64,000 nucleotides of DNA, from the NCBI RefSeq assembly GCF_039832105.1, contig NZ_JBDOHS010000004.1, positions 124,001 through 188,000 on the forward strand. The letters are read 5' to 3'. The position numbers were made by a program, and so were the translations under genes. The stretch's first letter is position 1. Each line of letters opens with the position of its first letter. The notes under the pieces were generated by a model, which worked only from the letters and a program-made list of their open reading frames with translations, ran no database searches and had not been told where the DNA came from. Below are positions 17,855-26,972 of the stretch, one piece after another. The stretch is from Dorea_A sp016295505. Its GTDB lineage: Bacteria > Bacillota > Clostridia > Lachnospirales > Lachnospiraceae.

Positions 17855-18115
17855 ATGAAAGGAAAAGGAAATAAAAACGCCTGGACTTTATTTCTGATGA
17901 TCTTATGTGGCATAGTTCTCGGTGGTTTCATCGGAATGCTGGCGGAAGGGGTGCCGGCACTTTCCTGGTTGAGCTATGGACAGTCTTTTGGTCTGGATGA
18001 GCCGATCATCCTGAATCTGGGGATTCTGGTCATTACATTTGGCCTGTCCATAAAGATTACTATGGCAAGTATTATTGGCGTAATTCTTTCCATTATATTA
18101 TATCGTTTCTTGTAA
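17855..18115 (+). CDS. DUF4321 small membrane protein
   Basis: An 86-residue protein with a basic N-terminus (MKGKGNKNAW), a first membrane helix containing a GxxxGG-type packing motif (MILCGIVLGGFIGMLAEG), a short loop, and a C-terminal hydrophobic hairpin (LNLGILVITFGLSIKITMASIIGVILSIILY). This is the DUF4321 pattern. Function is unknown. In Clostridia it often lies beside radC and mreB, as it does here, which suggests but does not prove a link to cell-envelope growth. The SD is GAGGAGG. Confidence 0.8.
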   Translation: MKGKGNKNAWTLFLMILCGIVLGGFIGMLAEGVPALSWLSYGQSFGLDEPIILNLGILVITFGLSIKITMASIIGVILSIILYRFL

Positions 18116-18151
18116 GTTCTATTATGAGTATCATGCGAATCCAAAGATAAG

Positions 18152-18844
18152 ATGAATCAGACAAATACCATGAAAGAGTTGCCGGAAAACGAACGTCCAT
18201 ACGAAAAATGTGTACGCAAGGGTGCCGGCAGTTTGAGTGATGTTGAATTGCTGGCCGTACTTTTACGTACGGGCACCAGGGGCGAGAGTGCACTCGATCT
18301 GGCACGCCGCATTCTATATGATTCCGGTGAAGACGGAATTCTTGGAATCCATCGTTTCAGCATTGAAAGACTTATGAGAATGAAGGGCATTGGAAAAGTA
18401 AAAGCAATTCAGATATCCTGCATATCGGAACTTGCAAAGCGGCTTTCCAAGGCCTCACATCAGGAAGCACTCTGTTTTTCGGATCCCCGGACGATCGCCA
18501 ATTATTATATGGAAGACCTCCGGCACGAAAAGCAGGAACTTATGAAACTGTTAATGTTAAATTCGAAAGCAAAGCTGATTGGTGAGACCAATATCTCGAA
18601 AGGAACTGTGAATGCTTCCGTGATCACACCAAGAGAGCTTTTCATAGAGGCATTGGAAAAAAATGCCGTGTCTATTGTGATTATGCATAATCACCCAAGT
18701 GGTGATCCGACTCCCAGCCGGGAAGATATGCTGACAACCAAAAGGATCCTGGATGCAGGTGCATTGATCGGGATTGAATTGTTAGATCATATCATTATTG
18801 GCAATAATTGTTATATCAGCTTCAGGGAGGAGGGCATATTGTAG
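18152..18844 (+). CDS. radC: RadC family JAB/MPN-domain protein
   Basis: A 230-residue protein with an N-terminal helix-hairpin-helix-like region (RMKGIGKVKAIQI) and a C-terminal JAMM metalloprotease-like domain. The metal-binding motif HNHPSGDPTPSREDM is intact. The family name refers to DNA repair, but a repair role has not been upheld and the biochemical activity is uncertain. The SD before ATG 18152 is weak. Placing radC directly upstream of mreBCD is a long-standing Firmicute arrangement, and mreB starts 14 bases after its stop. Confidence 0.9.
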   Translation: MNQTNTMKELPENERPYEKCVRKGAGSLSDVELLAVLLRTGTRGESALDLARRILYDSGEDGILGIHRFSIERLMRMKGIGKVKAIQISCISELAKRLSKASHQEALCFSDPRTIANYYMEDLRHEKQELMKLLMLNSKAKLIGETNISKGTVNASVITPRELFIEALEKNAVSIVIMHNHPSGDPTPSREDMLTTKRILDAGALIGIELLDHIIIGNNCYISFREEGIL

Positions 18845-18858
18845 AAAGGACCTGTCAG

Positions 18859-19887
18859 ATGGCGAGAAATGTATACGGACTGGATCTTGGCTCCTATGAG
18901 ATCAAGGTCTATGATAAGAAAAAAGATACGATCTGGAAAGAAAAAGATGTGATTGCATTTAAGAATAACCGTGACAGAGATATCTTTGCGGTAGGAGATG
19001 ATGCATATGAAATGTACGGAAAGGCCCCTTCATCCATTGAGATTGCCTTTCCAATGAAACAGGGTGTTATCTCAAGATTTAACGATATGCAGTTTCTGCT
19101 TCAGAATCTTTTAAAAAGAGGAAGACAATTTTCAAGAGGTTCAGAGTATGTAATTGCTGTTCCTACAGATGTCACAGAAGTTGAAAAAAAGGCGTTCTTC
19201 GATCTGGTAATTCATTCTACTGCCAGAGCGAAAGAAGTCAATATTGTGGAACGTTCAATCGCGGATGCGGTTGGACTGAATCTTGATATTCAGAATACCG
19301 CCGGAACGATGATTGCCAACTTTGGCGGAGAGACAACTGAGATTTCTGTAATTGCCGGTGGAGGACTGGTTTTCAACCAGCTTTTGAAGGTCGGAGGTTC
19401 AACGTTTGATAATTCTATCATTACGCTTGTGCGTCACAGTCATGATTTTCTGATCGGAAGACTGACTGCCGAGGCACTGAGAAAGAATTTTGCAATCTTT
19501 ACGGGTGATGCAGAGTCTGTGTTATCTGTTGCCGGCCGTGATCTTATCACCGGCGTTCCGGTCCGTAAACCAATCTCTATTACACTGGTCCGGGCGGCTA
19601 TGAAAGATCCTCTTCTGGAATGTGTACGTGCAATCAATTCTCTTCTGGACCGTACACCTCCGGAAATGCGAAAAGCGATTCATGAAAACGGAATCTTTCT
19701 GACCGGAGGCATTGCACACATGCCCGGACTTGAGATCTATATTGAACAGATGACAGGTATCAAAACAAGAACTGCTCTGGAACCCGATATCTGTGCAGTC
19801 AATGGTCTGAAGAAGATTATTATGTCCAAAGAATTACGTAAACTTGCATACTCAATGATTGATGAAAATTATAGGTGGATGAGATAA
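18859..19887 (+). CDS. mreB: MreB-like actin homologue (rod shape-determining), divergent
   Basis: A 342-residue actin-fold protein. Phosphate-1 region DLGSYEI is at residues 9-15, the connect region ERSIADAVGL at about 131, phosphate-2 region NFGGETTE at 154-161 and the adenosine motif LTGGIAHM near 285. In typical MreB the corresponding sequences are DLGTANT, EPxAAAIG, DIGGGTTE and LTGGGA. The phosphate-2 Asp is replaced by Asn and a Gly by Glu. Gene order with mreC, mreD, pbp2 and rodA makes the role in elongation clear, but ATP hydrolysis may be altered. GAAAGGA before ATG 18859 supports this start over an upstream ATG. Confidence 0.88.
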   Translation: MARNVYGLDLGSYEIKVYDKKKDTIWKEKDVIAFKNNRDRDIFAVGDDAYEMYGKAPSSIEIAFPMKQGVISRFNDMQFLLQNLLKRGRQFSRGSEYVIAVPTDVTEVEKKAFFDLVIHSTARAKEVNIVERSIADAVGLNLDIQNTAGTMIANFGGETTEISVIAGGGLVFNQLLKVGGSTFDNSIITLVRHSHDFLIGRLTAEALRKNFAIFTGDAESVLSVAGRDLITGVPVRKPISITLVRAAMKDPLLECVRAINSLLDRTPPEMRKAIHENGIFLTGGIAHMPGLEIYIEQMTGIKTRTALEPDICAVNGLKKIIMSKELRKLAYSMIDENYRWMR

Positions 19888-20771
19888 TGAAAATGAAAAA
19901 CCAATCTTCCTTACCAAGTAAATACTGGCTGATGATTATCATCGTGTGCTGCATCATCCTTCTTGGAATCGAACGTTTTACCGATGGTGGAGGTCCTCTG
20001 AGATTTGTAGCAAATTATACAGTGATTCCGATGCAGAAGGGAATCAGTTATGTGGGTCGTTTTATGAGCGATCTCTCCGATAATTTCAAGACGCTGGAAG
20101 AGATGAAAAAAGAAAATGATGAGCTGCAGACGAAAGTTGATGAACTGACCATAGATAATACCAGACTGAGGCAGGAGCAGTACGAACTGGAGCGGCTCAG
20201 AGAATTGTACAAGCTGGATGAAAATTATTCGGATTACACCAAGATAGGCGCTCATGTAATTGCAAATAACGGAAGTAACTGGTTCAATGATTTTACGATT
20301 GACAAAGGAAGCAACGACGGAATTAAAAAAGACTGTAATGTTCTGGCCGGAAGCGGTCTGGTCGGTATTGTTACGGAGGTCGGACCGAATTATGCCAGAG
20401 TGCGTTCTATCATCGATGATTCCAGCAGTATCAGCGGCATGATCCTGTCCACGTCAGATACCTGTATTGTAAGAGGTGATCTGAAACAAATGTCTGACGG
20501 AAGGATCCGGTTTGAAAAGCTTGCCAATAACGACAATGAGATAGAGGTCGGAGAGCAGGTAGTAACTTCTCATGTAAGCAGTCGTTTCCTGCAGGGCCTT
20601 TTTATAGGATATATCAGTGAAGTGGAGGTAGATTCCAATAACCTGACCAGATCCGGTTATATCACTCCGGCCGTAGATTTTACCAAACTTCAGGAGGTCC
20701 TGGTCATTACTACAACAAAACAGGATCTCATCAATGGTTCAGATGCGGATGAAAATAGCAAGGGAGATTAG
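19887..20771 (+). CDS. mreC: Rod shape-determining protein MreC
   Basis: A 294-residue bitopic protein: a short cytoplasmic tail, one membrane helix (about residues 13-32), a coiled coil rich in Glu, Leu and Lys (about 60-110), then the extracytoplasmic beta-barrel pair (VIANNGSNWFNDFTIDKGSNDGIKKD onward). MreC links MreB with the elongation synthases. Its ATG overlaps the mreB stop (TAATG), with AGGTGG 8 bases upstream; an in-frame GTG at 19875 is less likely. The C-terminus is short and acidic. Confidence 0.93.
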   Translation: MKMKNQSSLPSKYWLMIIIVCCIILLGIERFTDGGGPLRFVANYTVIPMQKGISYVGRFMSDLSDNFKTLEEMKKENDELQTKVDELTIDNTRLRQEQYELERLRELYKLDENYSDYTKIGAHVIANNGSNWFNDFTIDKGSNDGIKKDCNVLAGSGLVGIVTEVGPNYARVRSIIDDSSSISGMILSTSDTCIVRGDLKQMSDGRIRFEKLANNDNEIEVGEQVVTSHVSSRFLQGLFIGYISEVEVDSNNLTRSGYITPAVDFTKLQEVLVITTTKQDLINGSDADENSKGD

Positions 20772-20774
20772 AGC

Positions 20775-21293
20775 ATGAAACGAAAGCTGATTACTTTTAT
20801 CATTATCATTGTCTGTTTTCTGTTAGAATGTACCGTATTTCACAGGTTGTCATTTGCTTCCGTAAAACCGAACCTGCTGATCATTATCACTTCTTCGTTC
20901 GGCTTTATGCGTGGCAAGAAAGAAGGCATGGCGGTGGGGGTGTGTTCCGGACTGCTGATTGACATATGCTGGGGAAATCTTCTTGGATTTCATACCCTGC
21001 TGTTCGCAGTGATCGGATACATGAATGGTTCTTTCAGACGATTATTTTTTGATGACGATATCAAACTTCCGATTGCTCTGATTGCTGCCAGTGAGATGAT
21101 CTACGGTCTGGTATGCTATTTTTGTATGCAGATGCTCCAGGGCGATTTTGCATTTGGCATCTATCTGATGCAGATTATTCTTCCGGAACTGGTATACACG
21201 ATTCTGGTTACTCTGATCCTGTATCAGATCATATTACAGATTAATAAGAAACTCGAAGCAGAAGAACAAAGGAGTGCAAGCAGATTTGTATAG
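20775..21293 (+). CDS. mreD: Rod shape-determining protein MreD
   Basis: A 172-residue polytopic membrane protein with about five hydrophobic segments and the conserved early region SFASVKPNLLIIITSSFGFMRGKKEG. MreD is the third member of the MreBCD complex. It starts 3 bases after mreC, and its end overlaps the start of the penicillin-binding protein gene by 8 bases. Confidence 0.92.
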   Translation: MKRKLITFIIIIVCFLLECTVFHRLSFASVKPNLLIIITSSFGFMRGKKEGMAVGVCSGLLIDICWGNLLGFHTLLFAVIGYMNGSFRRLFFDDDIKLPIALIAASEMIYGLVCYFCMQMLQGDFAFGIYLMQIILPELVYTILVTLILYQIILQINKKLEAEEQRSASRFV

Positions 21294-24228
21294 TTTATGG
21301 GAACGGATAAAGTCCGGAATCGCAGAAGTCGTACAATCCAGAATCTTTGTGGTCATCATCGTATTTTGCGTGTTGTCTGCAATTCTGGTACAGAGAGTAT
21401 TCTATCTTCAGATAGTAAAAGGGCAGGAATATTTTGACGATTATAAGTTGCAGATCCAGAAGACAAAAGAAGTGCAGGGTACCCGTGGCAACATTTATGA
21501 TCGCAACGGTAATCTCCTTGCCTATAATGAACTGGCTTATTCCGTCACGATTGAAGATAACGGAGAGTACGACAGTATCAAACAGAAGAATACCATCATC
21601 AATCAGACCGTTTCTACTGTAATTGATATGGTGGAATCGAATGGTGATACCGTGATCAATGACTTTGGTATTATTCTGGATAACAATAATGAATATAAGT
21701 ATGTTGCAGAAAACGAGACACAGAAGCTTCGTTTTATTGCTGATGTTTATGGAAAGAAAACAATCGATCAACTGTCAGCAAAACAACAGAACAATACCGC
21801 AGAGGAAGTAATCAATTATCTCTGTACAGATAAGATCAATGGCTATGGAATTGATCAGAGCGAACTTGGAAAAGAAGAAGTCCTTAAGATGGTGAACATA
21901 CGCTATAATCTGTCGCTCAATAATTACCAGAAATATATTACCACCACCATTGCGGAAGATGTCAGTGAAGAGACCGTCGCTGATGTGATGGAGCATCTTG
22001 ATGAGCTTCAGGGAATCAATATTGAAGAAGAATCTCTCCGAAGATATACCGACAGTAAATGTTTTGCCAATATTATCGGCTATACCGGACAGATCTCTCA
22101 GGAAGAGTATGATGCGCTCAGTGAAGAAGAACAGGAACAATATGATAAAACAGATACCGTTGGAAAATCGGGACTGGAAAAGACCATGGATTCTGTTCTG
22201 CAGGGGAAAAAGGGTGAAGTAAAGCTCTATGTGAACAGTGTCGGAAGAGTCATTGAGACTGTGAAGGGCACAGACCCGAAAGCAGGTAATGATCTGTATC
22301 TTACCATTGATGCAGATCTTCAGAAGGCAGCATATAACATCATTGAGCAGGAGCTTGCAGGAATTCTTCTCGCAAAGATCCAGAATACTTTGACCTATGA
22401 CAGAACACAGGTTACAGACGGAAGTGATGTAATTATTCCAATCGGTGATGTGTATGATACATTTATCAGTAATGATATTCTGGATATTAAACATTTTTCA
22501 GATGAAGAAGCAGGCATTGCCGAGCAGGAAGTTTCCGAAGCGTTTGTTTCACGTAAGACGGAAGTGAAAGAAGAACTTCAGAATGTATTATCCGATCCCA
22601 ATGCAGGCGCTTATAAAGAGCAGCCAAAAGAGATGCAGGCATATCTGACATATCTGGTCACAGACGTTCTGACGAATGGAACCAATATTATTGATCCGGA
22701 TGTGCTGGACACAAAAGATGCGACATATAAAGCCTGGAGGGACGATGAATCCATCAATATATATACGTATCTGAATTATGCCATTTCACAGAACTGGGTG
22801 GATACATCTTTGTTAAAGGATTATGTATCTTCCAAGGGGGATTACTCAGATTCCGGTGAGATCTATCAGGGAATTATTGCATTTATTCAGGATTATATTG
22901 ATTCTGATAACAGTTTTGATAAACTGATCTACCGGTATATGATCAAATCCGGTGCTGTTACGGGCCGTCAGATCTGTATGATGCTTTATGAGCAGGAAAT
23001 TCTTCAGTATGACGAAGCTCAATACAGTGCACTTAACAGTGGAAGCATCGGAGCATATGATTTTATTCGAGGAAAGATACAGACGCTGGAAATTACTCCC
23101 GGACAGCTTGCCCTTGAACCATGCACCGGTTCTCTGGTGATGACCGATCCGAATTCAGGCGAGGTTCTTGCCTGTGTATCGTACCCGGGATATGACAATA
23201 ACCGGCTTGCAAATACCATGGATTCCACGTATTACAACAAGCTCGTTACAGATAATGCAAGACCATTTTACAATAATGCGACACAGGAAAAAACAGCACC
23301 CGGTTCTACTTTCAAACCGCTGGTTGCCATTGCAGGTCTTACAGAAGGTGTGATTAATGCCAGTGAATACCTTCCTTGCTACGGGGAATATAAAAAAGTA
23401 ACGCCATATCCAAAATGCTGGATCTATCCGTCTGCTCACGGAAGTCTGAATGTGGAAGGTGCAATAGCAAATTCCTGTAACAGTTACTTTTATGAAGTTG
23501 GTTACCGGCTTGGAATCACCAAAAGCGGAGAATCACAGATTGAGTCCGATAATGAGGAAGGCGATGCTACACAGTCCTACTATTCCAGTGATGTTGGTAT
23601 TGAGAAGCTGAAAAAATACGCAGAAGAATTTGGACTCGGGGACACCTCCGGGCTTGAGATCCCCGAATCAGAACCACAGATATCAGATGAATCCTCTGTT
23701 CCGTCTGCAATCGGACAGGGAACGAATAACTATACCACCAGCCAGCTTGCACGTTATGTGACTGCAGTTGCCAACAAGGGAACCGTCTATGATCTCAGCC
23801 TGATCGATAAGGTTACAGATGTGGACGGAAAGGTGATCAAAGATTACACACCGGAAGTGAAGAATACCGTCACCAACGTATCTTCTTCCACATGGACGGC
23901 AGTCCATAATGGAATGCGGGCAGTTGTAACTTCGGCACATGCAGATATTTTTTCAAAGTTAATTGCAAGTGGGATAGCACTGTCTGGAAAGACAGGTACC
24001 GCACAACAGAGTCAGACGCATCCTGACCACGGCCTGTTCGTCGGATTTGCACCGAGTGACAGCCCGGAAGTAGCATTTGCGATCCGTATCGCAAACGGAT
24101 ACAGCTCTACCTATGCTGCTGAAATCGGAAATGCCGTCATGGAGTACTATTATGGAGTAACGCCTGAGGATGAGATCATTACAGGTGAAGCAGCAGTTAT
24201 CAGTGCAGGAAACTCCGGAGGAGACTAA
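21286..24228 (+). CDS. Class B penicillin-binding protein 2 (D,D-transpeptidase) with a large insertion
   Basis: A bitopic transpeptidase of about 980 residues that cross-links peptidoglycan during elongation. The membrane anchor is at about residues 18-40 and the dimerisation domain follows (GTRGNIYDRNGNLLAYN). The transpeptidase has the active-site Ser674 in STFK, the SCN motif at 730-732 and KTG at 902-904. About 260 residues (roughly 350-612) separate LTIDADLQKAAY from GSLVMTDPNSGEVLA, where most PBP2 proteins have only some 20-30. The start is probably TTG 21286, 11 bases after AAAGGAG; GTG 21274 would overlap that SD. It sits between mreD and minC. Confidence 0.92.
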   Translation: MYSLWERIKSGIAEVVQSRIFVVIIVFCVLSAILVQRVFYLQIVKGQEYFDDYKLQIQKTKEVQGTRGNIYDRNGNLLAYNELAYSVTIEDNGEYDSIKQKNTIINQTVSTVIDMVESNGDTVINDFGIILDNNNEYKYVAENETQKLRFIADVYGKKTIDQLSAKQQNNTAEEVINYLCTDKINGYGIDQSELGKEEVLKMVNIRYNLSLNNYQKYITTTIAEDVSEETVADVMEHLDELQGINIEEESLRRYTDSKCFANIIGYTGQISQEEYDALSEEEQEQYDKTDTVGKSGLEKTMDSVLQGKKGEVKLYVNSVGRVIETVKGTDPKAGNDLYLTIDADLQKAAYNIIEQELAGILLAKIQNTLTYDRTQVTDGSDVIIPIGDVYDTFISNDILDIKHFSDEEAGIAEQEVSEAFVSRKTEVKEELQNVLSDPNAGAYKEQPKEMQAYLTYLVTDVLTNGTNIIDPDVLDTKDATYKAWRDDESINIYTYLNYAISQNWVDTSLLKDYVSSKGDYSDSGEIYQGIIAFIQDYIDSDNSFDKLIYRYMIKSGAVTGRQICMMLYEQEILQYDEAQYSALNSGSIGAYDFIRGKIQTLEITPGQLALEPCTGSLVMTDPNSGEVLACVSYPGYDNNRLANTMDSTYYNKLVTDNARPFYNNATQEKTAPGSTFKPLVAIAGLTEGVINASEYLPCYGEYKKVTPYPKCWIYPSAHGSLNVEGAIANSCNSYFYEVGYRLGITKSGESQIESDNEEGDATQSYYSSDVGIEKLKKYAEEFGLGDTSGLEIPESEPQISDESSVPSAIGQGTNNYTTSQLARYVTAVANKGTVYDLSLIDKVTDVDGKVIKDYTPEVKNTVTNVSSSTWTAVHNGMRAVVTSAHADIFSKLIASGIALSGKTGTAQQSQTHPDHGLFVGFAPSDSPEVAFAIRIANGYSSTYAAEIGNAVMEYYYGVTPEDEIITGEAAVISAGNSGGD

Positions 24229-24249
24229 AAGCGGAAAGGATGAGTGTAT

Positions 24250-24840
24250 GTGAAAGATCCGGTACTCATAAAGAGTAACAGATACGGCATAACCATATAC
24301 TTTGATTCGGACATGCCTTTTGAAGAATTAACGAAAGAGGTAAAAAACAAGTTCGAGGCATCTGCACATTTTTTTGAACATGCAGACATGGCAGTGGAGT
24401 ATGAGGGCCGTACTTTCACAGAAGAGGAAGAGCGAAGGATGACAGAAGTCATTCAGAGCGCTGCTGATATACGAATCAGATGTATCATTGAAAAAAACAC
24501 TTACACAGAACAGGTTCATAAACGTATGCTTGGAGAGAGCCTGAAAGCCATACATGAGAGGGACGGTCAGTTCTATAAAGGTACACTCAGAGGAAGACAG
24601 ATTCTGGAATCCGAGACAAGCATTGTAATCATAGGAGATGTAGACACCAGAGCAACCGTGGCATCCAAGGGTCATGTGATCGTGACCGGGACGATCTACG
24701 GTACCGTGATTGCAGGCGCTTCCGGAAGACAGGATGCAGTCATTGCAGCTCTCCATATGCAGCCAAGAAAGCTGCGCATCGGAGATATTGAAGTAAAACC
24801 AGTTATAGGAGGAAGTTATTCATGGGCGAAGTTATCGTAA
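24250..24840 (+). CDS. minC: Septum site-determining protein MinC
   Basis: A 196-residue inhibitor of FtsZ assembly. The N-terminal domain (about residues 1-95) carries the alpha/beta pattern starting KSNRYGITIYFDSD. The C-terminal right-handed beta-helix (TLRGRQILESETSIVIIGDVDTRATV and later the HVIVTGTIYGTVIAGA turns) mediates dimerisation and MinD contact. GTG 24250 lies 9 bases after AAAGGA. An upstream GTG at 24244 is too close to that site. The end overlaps minD by 19 bases. Confidence 0.92.
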   Translation: MKDPVLIKSNRYGITIYFDSDMPFEELTKEVKNKFEASAHFFEHADMAVEYEGRTFTEEEERRMTEVIQSAADIRIRCIIEKNTYTEQVHKRMLGESLKAIHERDGQFYKGTLRGRQILESETSIVIIGDVDTRATVASKGHVIVTGTIYGTVIAGASGRQDAVIAALHMQPRKLRIGDIEVKPVIGGSYSWAKLS

Positions 24841-25613
24841 TTACATCAGGAAAAGGCGGCGTTGGCAAGACAACCACAACTGCCAATATCGGCGCCGGAT
24901 TATCAAAATTTGACAAAAAGGTAGTTGTGATAGATACTGATCTGGGATTGCGCAATCTGGATGTTGTCATGGGTCTGGAGAATCTGATCGTGTACAATCT
25001 GGTCGATGTAATCGAAGGATCCTGCAGGCTGAAGCAGGCTCTGATCCGGGACAAAAGATATGAGAATCTCTATCTTCTGCCTTCTGCACAGACAAAGGAT
25101 AAGTCAGCAATCTCTCCCGGCCAGATGAAAAAACTGACTTCTGAACTTAAGGAAGAATTTGATTATATCCTCCTGGATTGTCCTGCCGGAATTGAGCAGG
25201 GTTTCCAGAATGCAATTGCGGGAGCTGATCGTGCGATCGTTGTTACGACACCGGAGGTTTCTGCCATCCGGGATGCCGACCGGATCATTGGTCTTCTGGA
25301 ACATAATCAGATGAAAAAGATTGACCTCATTATTAACCGCATCCGTATGGATATGGTAAAAAGGGGAGATATGATGTCCGTTGATGATGTGACAGAGATT
25401 CTGTCTGTTCCGTTGATTGGTGCACTTCCTGATGATGAGAAAGTAGTAATCGGCACCAATCAGGGAGAACCGGTCGTTGGAATTGATTCAAAAGCCGGAC
25501 AGGCTTACATGAACATATGCAAAAGAATTCTGGGCATTGAAGTTCCGTTCCTGGATCTGGATGCCGGAAACGGATTGTTTTCAAAGCTTTCACATATCTT
25601 TAAAAAAGATTAG
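24822..25613 (+). CDS. minD: Septum site-determining protein MinD
   Basis: A 263-residue membrane-associated ATPase. It has the deviant Walker A SGKGGVGKTTTTANIG at residues 9-24 with the signature Lys, the switch motif DTDLGLRNLD and the C-terminal amphipathic membrane-targeting helix (NGLFSKLSHIFKKD). MinD recruits MinC to the membrane and cycles with MinE. The AUG is supported by AGGAGG upstream within minC. Length and motifs are standard. Confidence 0.97.
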   Translation: MGEVIVITSGKGGVGKTTTTANIGAGLSKFDKKVVVIDTDLGLRNLDVVMGLENLIVYNLVDVIEGSCRLKQALIRDKRYENLYLLPSAQTKDKSAISPGQMKKLTSELKEEFDYILLDCPAGIEQGFQNAIAGADRAIVVTTPEVSAIRDADRIIGLLEHNQMKKIDLIINRIRMDMVKRGDMMSVDDVTEILSVPLIGALPDDEKVVIGTNQGEPVVGIDSKAGQAYMNICKRILGIEVPFLDLDAGNGLFSKLSHIFKKD

Positions 25614-25625
25614 GAGGGAAAGCAG

Positions 25626-25838
25626 ATGTTGAAAAAATCTTCTGTTGTAATCGCAAAAGACCGGTTAAAGGCACTGGTTGTCTCTGATCGTGTCAGCTGC
25701 ATTCCCGGAGCGTATGAGAATATATGCAGGGAATTATACGAATCACTTTCAAAATATATAGAGCTTACAGAAGAGAATTTTCAAGTGGAATTTAAAAGAA
25801 CACAGGTTATTATTACATTCACAGGAGAAGAGACGTGA
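25626..25838 (+). CDS. minE: Cell division topological specificity factor MinE (short form)
   Basis: A 70-residue MinE-like protein in the expected place after minD. The N-terminal KDRLKALVVSDR segment matches the MinD-binding helix/strand region, and the C-terminus has the beta strands of the topological domain (FQVEFKRTQVIITFTG). It is shorter than the roughly 88-residue E. coli protein, losing part of the C-terminal domain. The presence of minE indicates the oscillating Min system rather than the DivIVA/MinJ version of Bacilli. The stop overlaps the rodA start. Confidence 0.9.
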   Translation: MLKKSSVVIAKDRLKALVVSDRVSCIPGAYENICRELYESLSKYIELTEENFQVEFKRTQVIITFTGEET

Positions 25839-26959
25839 GATCACATAGATTTACAAAACCATATCATTTAAAAGATTACAAATTCAGTCTGGTATTTCTT
25901 GTACTGGCATTATCGGTGATCGGTGTGCTGGTCGTAGGAAGTGCCAAAGCTTCTTTTCAGGGAAAGCAGATTCTGGGTGTATTTATCGGACTGATTGCCA
26001 TGTTTATTGTTTCCATGATCGATTATATGTGGATTCAGAATTTTTACTGGCTGATCTATATATTTACCGTATTGATCCTTGGTGCCGTTCTGGTTATCGG
26101 AACCAATGTAAATGGTGCAACCCGATGGATCGACCTTGGCTTTACGACATTTCAGCCGTCAGAACTGGCCAAGATTCTTCTGATACTGTTTTTTTCCAAG
26201 TTTATTATGGAACATGAAGAAGATATCAACGATAAGTTTACATTGATAAAATATGCGATTCTTGCAGGAATACCGCTTGCACTGATTATCGTTGAGCCGA
26301 ACCTGTCTACAACGATATGTACTGCGCTGTTGATCTGTCTTATGATCTATGTCGGTGGATTGAGCTACAAATTTATCGTCTCTGTTTTACTGATCCTCAT
26401 ACCGGTAGCAGCTATCTTTCTGAGTATCGTTGTGCAGCCGGATCAGAAAATATTGAAAGATTACCAGCAGAAGCGTATTCTGGCATTTATTGAACCGGAA
26501 AAATATGAAAGTGATGAAGCATATCAGCAGAAAAACTCTGTTATGGCAATAGGATCCGGACAGCTGACCGGAAAGGGACTGAACAATAATACGACTACTT
26601 CTGTAAAAAATGGTAACTTTATTCTTGAACCGCAGACAGACTTCATCTTTGCTATTGTCGGAGAAGAACTTGGTTTTGTTGGAAGTTGCATAATTATTGC
26701 GTTATTACTGTTAATTGTGATACAATGTATATTGATAGGCATGCGATCGCAGGACCTGGCAGGGAGAATCATATGCTGTGGGGTCGGCGGTCTCATAGGA
26801 ATACAAAGTTTTATTAATATCGGTGTTGCTACAAAAATACTGCCCAACACAGGCGTTCCGTTACCTTTTGTAAGCTATGGACTGACTTCTCTGGTTAGTT
26901 TATATATCGGTATAGGACTTGTACTGAATGTTGGCCTGCAGCCTAAAAAATACCAGTAA
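25835..26959 (+). CDS. rodA: RodA, SEDS-family peptidoglycan glycosyltransferase
   Basis: A 374-residue integral membrane protein with ten hydrophobic segments. The motif NGATRWIDLGFTTFQPSELAKI holds the W/P residues typical of RodA, and the later LEPQTDFIFAIVGEELGFVG and NTGVPLPFVSYGLTS segments are SEDS hallmarks. It polymerises glycan strands with the class B PBP encoded upstream. GTG 25835 follows GGAGAAGAGAC and overlaps the minE stop. The SEDS gene is separated from its PBP partner by minCDE. Confidence 0.95.
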   Translation: MRSHRFTKPYHLKDYKFSLVFLVLALSVIGVLVVGSAKASFQGKQILGVFIGLIAMFIVSMIDYMWIQNFYWLIYIFTVLILGAVLVIGTNVNGATRWIDLGFTTFQPSELAKILLILFFSKFIMEHEEDINDKFTLIKYAILAGIPLALIIVEPNLSTTICTALLICLMIYVGGLSYKFIVSVLLILIPVAAIFLSIVVQPDQKILKDYQQKRILAFIEPEKYESDEAYQQKNSVMAIGSGQLTGKGLNNNTTTSVKNGNFILEPQTDFIFAIVGEELGFVGSCIIIALLLLIVIQCILIGMRSQDLAGRIICCGVGGLIGIQSFINIGVATKILPNTGVPLPFVSYGLTSLVSLYIGIGLVLNVGLQPKKYQ

Positions 26960-26972
26960 GGAGTGAATAATA

